Source: an uncultured Sphingomonadaceae bacterium (GTDB taxonomy: Bacteria > Pseudomonadota > Alphaproteobacteria > Sphingomonadales > Sphingomonadaceae). Taken from it: a stretch of 13,056 nucleotides of DNA. The DNA lies in assembly GCA_938016505.1 (NCBI GenBank), contig CALLWN010000330.1:1-13056 (forward strand). The letters run 5' to 3'. How positions within the stretch are numbered: the first letter of the stretch is position 1; every line of letters begins with the position of its first letter. The notes below the pieces were generated by a model. It had not been told where the DNA came from. It saw only the letters and a list, made by a program, of their open reading frames with translations, and ran no database searches. Shown here in pieces: positions 7,729 to 13,056 of this stretch. A program made the position numbers and the translations under genes.

Positions 7729-9213
7729 CTACTGGCCGTAGCCCGGTTCGGCCGCCAGCCGCTCCGCCTCGTCGGCTGCGGCCGCAAGCGCGCCGGCCTT
7801 GGCCCGGCATTCGGCCGCTTCGGCTTCGGGCACCGAATCCGCGACGATCCCGGCGCCGGCAGTCACATGCATCACTCCGTCCTTCACGATGGCGGTGCGA
7901 AGCACGATGCAGCTGTCCATGCCGCCATCGGCGCCAAAATAGCCGACCCCGCCGGCATAGACCCCGCGCCGCTCCGGCTCGAGCTCGGCGATGATTTGCA
8001 TCGCCCGGATCTTGGGCGCGCCCGAGACCGTGCCGGCGGGGAAGCCCGCGAGCAGCGCGTCGATGGCATCGTGCCCGGCGTCGAGCCTCCCAACCACGTT
8101 CGAGACGATGTGCATGACATGGCTGTAGGTCTCGACCGTGAAGCGCTCGGTCACGGCGACCGTGCCGCGTTCGGCCACCCGGCCGACATCGTTGCGGCCG
8201 AGATCGAGCAGCATGAGGTGCTCGGCACGCTCCTTCGGGTCGGCAAGAAGCTCGGTGCGCCGGGCGCGATCCTCGGCGGCGTCGCGGCCGCGCGGGCGGG
8301 TGCCGGCGATGGGGCGGATCGTGACTTGACCGCCGCGCACGCGCACGAGGATCTCCGGGCTTGAACCCGTCACGGCGAAGCCGGGCAGATCGAGATGGTA
8401 GAGGAAGGGCGACGGGTTGACCCGGCGCAGCGCCCGGTAGAGCGCGAACGGCGGCAGGGTGAAGGGCCGGACAAACCGCTGGGCAAGCACGACCTGGAAG
8501 ATATCGCCCGCAGCGATATAGGCCTTGGCCCGCTCCACCATGGCCCGGTAGCGCGGCTCTGGAATGACCGGCGCGAGCAGCGGCGTTGCGCCTTCGGGTC
8601 GATGCCAGCGCTCGGCCGGCGGCAGCCCCCCCGCGAGCCGCGCGGCAGCGGCTTCCAGCCGGTCCCGCGCGGCGGCGTCGGCGCGGTCCTGGTCGCCGCC
8701 CTCATCCCACACCGGTGCGATCAGGTGCAGCTCGTCCTTGAGCCGGTCGAAGACGAGGATGAGCCCGGCGCGCATGAACAGCATGTCGGGAAGCCCGAGC
8801 GGGTCTGCCCCCGGCTGCGGCAGATCCTCCACCAGCCCGGCCGTCTCGTAGCCGAAAAAGCCGGCCAGAAAGGGGATTGCGGGCGGCATCTCGGGGGGAA
8901 GCTCCATCCGGACTGAGGCCACATGGGCGCGCAGGGCGGCAAGCGGGTCGCCCCGCTCGGCCACGAAGGCGTTGCGATCGGTTCGCCACGCCCGATTGCT
9001 CCGCGCAGCGCTCCCGCGCACCTCGAACAGCAGGTCGGGGTCGAGCCCCAGCATCGACCAGCGGCCACGGGTGCGCCCGCCCTCCACCGATTCGAGCAGC
9101 CAGTCGCCTCGGCCAGGCTCGGCGAGCTTCAGCCAGGCCGAGACCGGGGTTTCCACATCGGCAGAGAGCCTGAGGCAGTGCAGCCGATGCCGGCGCGCCG
9201 GTGCGTCCGTCAC
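7729..9213 (-). CDS. trpE: Anthranilate synthase component I
   Basis: TrpE converts chorismate to anthranilate with ammonia delivered by the TrpG glutaminase, the first committed step of tryptophan synthesis. At 494 aa it is full length. The N-terminal domain carries LLES (39-42), the usual tryptophan feedback site. The chorismate-binding domain (about 215-480) has PIAGTRPRG (301-309), LLDLGRNDVGRV (335-346) and FPAGTVSGAPKIRAM (391-405). The start is GTG at 9213, overlapping the ppiD stop by 4 bp (GTGA). The same frame stays open far upstream to about 10476, but that part is antisense-like and out of frame within ppiD. No trpG follows; secG comes next. PabB and other chorismate-utilising enzymes are close relatives, but the LLES site and the length favour TrpE. 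Confidence 0.94.
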   Translation of the reverse strand: MTDAPARRHRLHCLRLSADVETPVSAWLKLAEPGRGDWLLESVEGGRTRGRWSMLGLDPDLLFEVRGSAARSNRAWRTDRNAFVAERGDPLAALRAHVASVRMELPPEMPPAIPFLAGFFGYETAGLVEDLPQPGADPLGLPDMLFMRAGLILVFDRLKDELHLIAPVWDEGGDQDRADAAARDRLEAAAARLAGGLPPAERWHRPEGATPLLAPVIPEPRYRAMVERAKAYIAAGDIFQVVLAQRFVRPFTLPPFALYRALRRVNPSPFLYHLDLPGFAVTGSSPEILVRVRGGQVTIRPIAGTRPRGRDAAEDRARRTELLADPKERAEHLMLLDLGRNDVGRVAERGTVAVTERFTVETYSHVMHIVSNVVGRLDAGHDAIDALLAGFPAGTVSGAPKIRAMQIIAELEPERRGVYAGGVGYFGADGGMDSCIVLRTAIVKDGVMHVTAGAGIVADSVPEAEAAECRAKAGALAAAADEAERLAAEPGYGQ

Positions 9214-11147
9214 GGTGTCGGCGAAGGATCGCCCGCGCCGGCCAGCCGGGCCTTCACGGCCTCGATTGCGGCCGGGATCCGGGTCGCGCCAACATCGCGC
9301 TGAACGGCACGGACGAAGGTCTCGGCAAGCTCGCCCGATGCCGACCGCGACAGGCTCTGCCGCATCGGGTCGCGCAGCGGGGCCGCCTCGTCCGGACTGC
9401 CACGCCGGATCTCGTCCGTCCGCACGACATAGAAGCCCTGGCCACCTGGTGCCGGGGCAATCCGCGCGGTGCCCGCGGGAAGGCTGAGCAGCATCAGCAC
9501 CGGCGGCGGGATCTGCTCGCCGGTCTGGGCAGCGCGCGCGAGCTCCAGCCGGCGGACCACGAGCTGCTGCGGCGGTGGCAGGCCATGGGTGCGCGCGGCA
9601 GCGCCGAGGTCGCCGCCGGCCCTGGCGATCTCTTCCGCGATCGTGCGCGCGGCAGCAAGGCGCGCATCGGCGATATAGCTCGCAAGCACCCGATCGCGGA
9701 TTGCAGCAAGCGGGATTGGCGACGGCTCGAGCACCTCCGTCACCTCGAGCAGCAGATATCCGCCCTGCCCGTCCTCGACGACGACCGCGCCGTCGGCCGG
9801 ATCCGCCGCGAAGGCCCGGTCGGCATGGGGCGCGGAGACCGGAACGAGAAGGTTGCCGCCCTCGAGCTTGCGGCCATCGGCCGTGACCGGCTCGACCTCG
9901 GCAAGGGTCAGCCCGAAGGCGCGGGCCACCTCCCCGATGGGTTCGCCGGCGGCAAGCCGGTCCTCGATCGCAGCCACCCGTTCGGCGAGGAGCCGTTCGG
10001 TCCGCTCGGCCCCGAGCCTGGCGATGATCGCGTCGCGAACCTCCTCGAGCGGGCGGACCTTCGCTGGCGTCAGCTTTTCGGTCAGCACGAGGTGCCAGCC
10101 GATGGGCCCCCTGACCGGAGCCGAGACTGCCCCCTCGGCCACGGCGAAGGCTGCACGCGCCACCTCGGCGTTGAGCTGGGTTGCGAGTTCGGTCTCGCTC
10201 AGATTGCCGAGCGCGGTGTCCGCCGGGCCGAAGCCGGCGGCCGAGGCAGCATCGGCGAAGCGCATGCCGCCCGCGATCTGGTCGAACAGCGCCTTTGCCG
10301 CGGCTTCCGATGGCAGCACGACCTGGCGCAGCTGGCGCCGCTCGACACCGCCAAACTCTGCCGGGTTGGCCCGCCAGTAGGCTTCGACGTCGGCAGCAGA
10401 CGGAACCGCCTCGCGGGCGACGGCGGAACGGTCGATGACTGCCTCGCGCCATGCCCGGCGCTCGGGCACGGTCCATGCGGCGCGGTTGCGCTCCCAGAAG
10501 GCCTTGAGCGCGGCCTCGTCGGGTGCGGCCGGCGCCGGCGCGAGCGCCGCCGGGACAGCGAGGATCGTGCCGCTCCGCTGCTCGAGAAGAAGGGTCGCGT
10601 AAGGTTCGACCAGCTGATCCGGCACTGCAGTGCCAACGAGGATCGAGCGAAGCAGGAGACGCTGGGCGAAGCGATCGGTGATGTCCTGCCGGAGCATGGC
10701 CTCGCTGATCCGCTGCTGCTGCAGGAAACGCCGAAACGCAGCCTCATTGAACGCGCCTGCCACCTGCAACGCCGGGATGCTGGCGATTTCGCCATCGACG
10801 ATGCGCTTCCCGATCGGAATGCCCGCCTTTGCGGCGAACACCGCCAGCGACCGGCCGACCAGGAGCTGCTCGAGCACGAGATCGACCCCGCCCAGCTGCA
10901 CGAATGCCGGCAGGGTGAGGGTCGGGTTTTGCGCGCGCTCGCGGTCGAGCGCGCGGTTCACGGCATCCACAAGGTCCGTCTCGCCAATCCCTGCCGTACC
11001 GATCCGGGCGACCTCCCTGCCGCGCGCGCCGGAAACGGGCGGCGTGGCCTGCCCGTAGAAGAGCGTGACGACGAGGGCGAGCACCGCAAGCCCGAGGATC
11101 GCCATCCCGGCCCACGACCGGGTCGATTTCCGAATGGCGTCGAGCAT
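9210..11147 (-). CDS. ppiD: SurA/PpiD-type periplasmic folding factor (peptidyl-prolyl isomerase family)
   Basis: This is a membrane-anchored chaperone that receives exported proteins at the periplasmic side. At 645 aa it is close to E. coli PpiD (about 620). A short cytoplasmic N-terminus (MLDAIRKSTRSW) leads into one membrane helix (about 12-31). A SurA-like N-terminal domain follows (about 45-190), with GIPIGKRIVDGEIA and FNEAAFRRFLQQQRISEAML, segments typical of PpiD. A parvulin-like domain lies at about 268-358 and ends in GWHLVLTEKL. Its opening strand reads RQLRQVV, where active parvulins have a histidine (RHIL), so isomerase activity is doubtful. The frame is open upstream to 11891, but the ATG at 11147 has CAGGG five bases ahead and begins the conserved anchor. 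It is translationally coupled to trpE. Confidence 0.9.
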   Translation of the reverse strand: MLDAIRKSTRSWAGMAILGLAVLALVVTLFYGQATPPVSGARGREVARIGTAGIGETDLVDAVNRALDRERAQNPTLTLPAFVQLGGVDLVLEQLLVGRSLAVFAAKAGIPIGKRIVDGEIASIPALQVAGAFNEAAFRRFLQQQRISEAMLRQDITDRFAQRLLLRSILVGTAVPDQLVEPYATLLLEQRSGTILAVPAALAPAPAAPDEAALKAFWERNRAAWTVPERRAWREAVIDRSAVAREAVPSAADVEAYWRANPAEFGGVERRQLRQVVLPSEAAAKALFDQIAGGMRFADAASAAGFGPADTALGNLSETELATQLNAEVARAAFAVAEGAVSAPVRGPIGWHLVLTEKLTPAKVRPLEEVRDAIIARLGAERTERLLAERVAAIEDRLAAGEPIGEVARAFGLTLAEVEPVTADGRKLEGGNLLVPVSAPHADRAFAADPADGAVVVEDGQGGYLLLEVTEVLEPSPIPLAAIRDRVLASYIADARLAAARTIAEEIARAGGDLGAAARTHGLPPPQQLVVRRLELARAAQTGEQIPPPVLMLLSLPAGTARIAPAPGGQGFYVVRTDEIRRGSPDEAAPLRDPMRQSLSRSASGELAETFVRAVQRDVGATRIPAAIEAVKARLAGAGDPSPTP

Positions 11148-11152
11148 GCCCG

Positions 11153-11157
11153 CCCTG
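11153..11157 (-). promoter_or_regulatory. Shine-Dalgarno of ppiD
   Basis: CAGGG on the minus strand lies 5 nt before the ATG at 11147. It fixes the start at the membrane-anchor methionine, although the frame remains open for another 744 bases upstream. Confidence 0.5.
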
Positions 11158-11182
11158 ATCTCTCTTGTCTTTGCCGTGGCCC

Positions 11183-11209
11183 CTAGCCCCGCTTGGAGCC
11201 GTTGGCTAG
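11183..11209. promoter_or_regulatory. Inverted repeat in the ppiD / 2H-phosphoesterase divergent gap
   Basis: The 72-bp gap between the two divergent starts contains CTAGCC (11183-11188) and GGCTAG (11204-11209), an inverted repeat with a 15-bp spacer. It could be an operator or a small hairpin in the 5' leader of the plus-strand gene. I found no convincing -35/-10 pair on either strand. The arms are only 6 bp, so chance is a fair explanation, although CTAG is usually rare in proteobacterial DNA. Confidence 0.25.
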
Positions 11210-11219
11210 AGCAGGACCA

Positions 11220-11786
11220 GTGGCCGCAACCGCGTCTCCAGTGCCGGGGTCGCTCCTCCTCACCCTCGGGCTCGACCGGCCGAACCAGGCAGCGCTCGAG
11301 TCCCTGCGGAGGGCGGCCTGGCCGGAAGCGAGGCCCGGTGTCCCCGCCCACCTTACGCTGTTTCGCCAGCTGCCTGGGGGCGAGGCGCCGGCGATCGTGG
11401 CCGAAATCCGGACGGAACTGCGCGGCAGGCAGCCTTTTCCCGTCCTCTTCCTGCCGCCGAGGGCCCACGGCGATGCCGTCTTCCTGCCGGCGCGCGGCGA
11501 GCACCTCCTCGACCTGCACGGGGCGCTCCGCCATCGCCTGTTCGCGTTGCTGCGTCCTCAGGAGCGGCTGGAGCCGGACCTGCACGTGACGCTTGCCGCC
11601 GGCCGATCGCCCCGCGATGCCGCCGATCTCGCAGGGAAGCTTGGCCGGGCGCCGGTTCCGGTCCTGGCACGTGCCGAGGCGCTCCTCCTGTGGCGGCTGG
11701 CGCGGCCGGCCGGCCCCACCGGCGCGGCCGCACCGGTGCGGGATCCGCCATGGTCCTTGCTTGTGAGCCTGCGCCTCGGCCGGTAA
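11220..11786 (+). CDS. 2H phosphoesterase family protein (2'-5' RNA ligase / LigT-like)
   Basis: A 188-aa protein with the two HxT-type motifs that define the 2H phosphoesterase superfamily: HLTL (44-47) and HVTL (122-125), about 75 residues apart as expected. Each half begins with a hydrophobic strand (SLLLTLGL, then FPVLFLPP). Members open cyclic phosphates or join and cleave 2'-5' RNA bonds, but the substrate cannot be told from sequence. The start is uncertain. GTG at 11220 has CAGGA 3 nt upstream, and alternatives are TTG at 11193 and GTG at 11241. It ends 10 bp before bamD, whose Shine-Dalgarno overlaps its stop codon, so the two are probably cotranscribed. A direct role in outer-membrane assembly is not implied by the fold. 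Confidence 0.82.
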   Translation: MAATASPVPGSLLLTLGLDRPNQAALESLRRAAWPEARPGVPAHLTLFRQLPGGEAPAIVAEIRTELRGRQPFPVLFLPPRAHGDAVFLPARGEHLLDLHGALRHRLFALLRPQERLEPDLHVTLAAGRSPRDAADLAGKLGRAPVPVLARAEALLLWRLARPAGPTGAAAPVRDPPWSLLVSLRLGR

Positions 11787-11789
11787 GGA
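11785..11789 (+). promoter_or_regulatory. Shine-Dalgarno of bamD
   Basis: AAGGA, 7 nt before the bamD ATG at 11797, overlaps the TAA stop of the upstream gene. It supports both the start and translational linkage of the two genes. Confidence 0.6.
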
Positions 11790-11796
11790 CCGCGCC

Positions 11797-12585
11797 ATGA
11801 CACCTGCTTTCCGTGCCGGCCGCAGCGCGACCCTGCTGCTTCTCGCCATGGCACTGGCACTGGCGCCGGGCTGTGCCAGGAACCGCGGCAAAAAGGCGCC
11901 CGAGGCCGCCTATGTCGCGCGCGACGCCGAGACACTCTACACGCTGGCCCGCACCACGCTCGACCAGCGGAATTACAAGACAGCCGCCAGCCTGTTCGAC
12001 GAGGTGGAGCGCCAGCACCCCTATTCAATCTGGGCGCGGCGGGCCCAGCTCATGTCGGCCTTCAGCCACTATGCCGCGCAGGACTATTCCGCCGCGATCC
12101 TTTCGGCGCAGCGTTTCCTCTCACTGCATCCTGGCAATCGCGATGCGCCCTATGCCCATTACATCATAGCCATGAGCTATTATGAGCAGATTGCCGATGT
12201 GCAGCGTGACCAGCGGATCACGCAGCAGGCGAAGGACGCGATGAACGAACTTGTGCGCCGCTATCCGGCATCGCCTTACGCCGCCGATGCGCGCCTCAAG
12301 CTCGACCTCATCGATGACCATCTCGCCGGCAAGGAGATGGAGATCGGCCGCTTCTACGCCAAAAACCGCCAGTGGATCGCAGCCTCGATCCGCTACCGCC
12401 GGGTGGTTGACGACTATCAGACGACGACCCATGTTCCCGAAGCCCTCTACCGCCTGGTGGAATCCTATCTGGCACTCGGCATTCCCGAGGAGGCACAGCG
12501 CGCGGCGGCCGTGCTCGGCGCCAACTTCCCCGGCTCGAAGTGGTACGAGCGCGGCTACAGGCTGATGCAGCAGCACGCGGGCTGA
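11797..12585 (+). CDS. bamD: Outer membrane protein assembly factor BamD
   Basis: BamD (ComL) is an essential lipoprotein of the BAM complex, anchored in the outer membrane on its periplasmic face, where it helps BamA insert beta-barrels. The protein is 262 aa. A lipoprotein signal peptide (residues 1-25; arginines at 6 and 9, hydrophobic core LLLLAMALALA) ends in APGC, with Cys26 as the lipidation site. The lipobox is loose, as -3 is Ala rather than Leu and -2 is Pro. Helical TPR repeats follow, including ETLYTLARTTLDQRNYKTAA and HYAAQDYSAAILSAQRFL. HYIIAMSYYEQI (residues 119-130) and GRFYAKNRQWIAA are segments strongly conserved in BamD. It is followed after 2 bp by recN, an arrangement common in alphaproteobacteria. 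Confidence 0.95.
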   Translation: MTPAFRAGRSATLLLLAMALALAPGCARNRGKKAPEAAYVARDAETLYTLARTTLDQRNYKTAASLFDEVERQHPYSIWARRAQLMSAFSHYAAQDYSAAILSAQRFLSLHPGNRDAPYAHYIIAMSYYEQIADVQRDQRITQQAKDAMNELVRRYPASPYAADARLKLDLIDDHLAGKEMEIGRFYAKNRQWIAASIRYRRVVDDYQTTTHVPEALYRLVESYLALGIPEEAQRAAAVLGANFPGSKWYERGYRLMQQHAG

Positions 12586-12587
12586 CC

Positions 12588-13056
12588 TTGCTCGTCCAGC
12601 TCGCGATCCGCGATCTCGTCCTCATCGACCACGCGGTTCTCGAGCCCGGCCCCGGCCTCACCGTGCTGACCGGGGAAACCGGGGCAGGCAAGTCGATCCT
12701 CCTCGACGGTCTGGGCCTCGCCCTCGGCGACCGGGCGGATTCGGGCCTGGTCCGGGCCGGTGCTGCGCAGGCCGGCGTCAGCGCGAGCTTCGCCCTTGCT
12801 CCGGCCCACCCGGCCCGCGCCCTCCTCGCGGCAAACGACATCGACTGCGCCGACGAGCTTGTCATCCGCCGCATCGTCAGGGCCGACGGCGGCAGCCGGG
12901 CCTATGTCAACGACACGCCGGTCTCGGCCGGGCTGCTGCGCCAGCTCGGCGCGCAGCTCATCGAGATCCATGGCCAGCACGACGATCGCGGCCTGCTCGC
13001 CCCGCGCGGGCACCTCGACCTGCTCGACGCCTACGCCGGCGCCGACCGCAGCGCCG
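12588..13056 (+). CDS. recN: DNA repair protein RecN, N-terminal part (cut by window edge)
   Basis: RecN is an SMC-like ATPase that helps repair DNA double-strand breaks. About 156 residues are visible of a family length near 550. The start MLVQLAIRDLVLID matches the family (typically MLxxLxIRNxVLIE). Walker A is GETGAGKS (29-36), followed by RRIVRADGGSRAYVND and the hallmark LIEIHGQHDD near residue 135. The coiled coil and Walker B lie beyond the window. The start codon is TTG at 12588, 2 bp after the bamD stop, with no good Shine-Dalgarno, so translation is probably coupled to bamD and weak. I saw no obvious LexA-type site (GTTC-N7-GTTC or GAAC-N7-GAAC) close by, although recN is often SOS-controlled. 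Confidence 0.95.
   Translation, partial: MLVQLAIRDLVLIDHAVLEPGPGLTVLTGETGAGKSILLDGLGLALGDRADSGLVRAGAAQAGVSASFALAPAHPARALLAANDIDCADELVIRRIVRADGGSRAYVNDTPVSAGLLRQLGAQLIEIHGQHDDRGLLAPRGHLDLLDAYAGADRSA

Noticed and set aside
9214..10476. N-terminal extension of trpE giving a 915-residue frame
   Set aside because: The extension is Arg/Gly/Ala-rich and lies out of frame within ppiD. The GTG that overlaps the ppiD stop gives a normal-length TrpE.
9201..11186. Open frame of 661 codons on the plus strand
   Set aside because: It is antisense to ppiD, with composition typical of the shadow strand and no recognisable motif.
1..13056. A novel defence, mobile or biosynthetic system
   Set aside because: Every stretch is accounted for by conserved housekeeping genes with short spacers. 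There are no integrases, toxins, nucleases of unknown role, reverse transcriptases, tandem repeats or CRISPR-like arrays.

Overview
This is a strongly GC-rich window with an unbroken run of housekeeping genes typical of Alphaproteobacteria. Three features suggest Sphingomonadales or a close relative, by inference only: the gene neighbourhoods (dnaE-lolD-lolC-proS, secG-pyrG, ppiD-trpE, bamD-recN), a short prolyl-tRNA synthetase without an editing insertion, and a DnaE N-terminus beginning HVPLRVQS. There is no 16S gene or other decisive marker. I see no tRNA or rRNA gene, insertion sequence, phage gene, CRISPR array, or stretch over 300 bases without a gene.

Minus strand, read right to left from about 11.15 kb to 1. 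ppiD encodes a periplasmic SurA/PpiD-type folding factor and overlaps trpE (anthranilate synthase I) by 4 bp. A plausible promoter then precedes secG (Sec translocon subunit) and pyrG (CTP synthase), which ends in a GC-rich hairpin. After a 232-bp gap come proS (prolyl-tRNA synthetase), a LolC/LolE-type lipoprotein-releasing permease, lolD (its ATPase, overlapping the permease by 8 bp) and dnaE (replicative polymerase alpha subunit), which runs off the left edge.

Plus strand, from about 11.2 kb to the right edge. Diverging from ppiD is a compact run: a 2H-phosphoesterase (LigT-like) gene, bamD (lipoprotein of the outer-membrane beta-barrel assembly machine), and recN (SMC-like DNA repair ATPase, cut by the right edge).

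Cell-envelope biogenesis is a shared theme: SecG exports precursors, PpiD helps fold them, the Lol transporter releases lipoproteins such as BamD, and BamD works in barrel assembly. The other genes serve replication and repair (dnaE, recN), translation (proS), nucleotide synthesis (pyrG) and tryptophan synthesis (trpE).

I found no convincing undescribed system. The points worth checking are modest: residue losses in DnaE, PpiD and PyrG, the short ProRS, a single Lol permease, trpE without trpG beside it, and a 2H phosphoesterase attached to bamD-recN.
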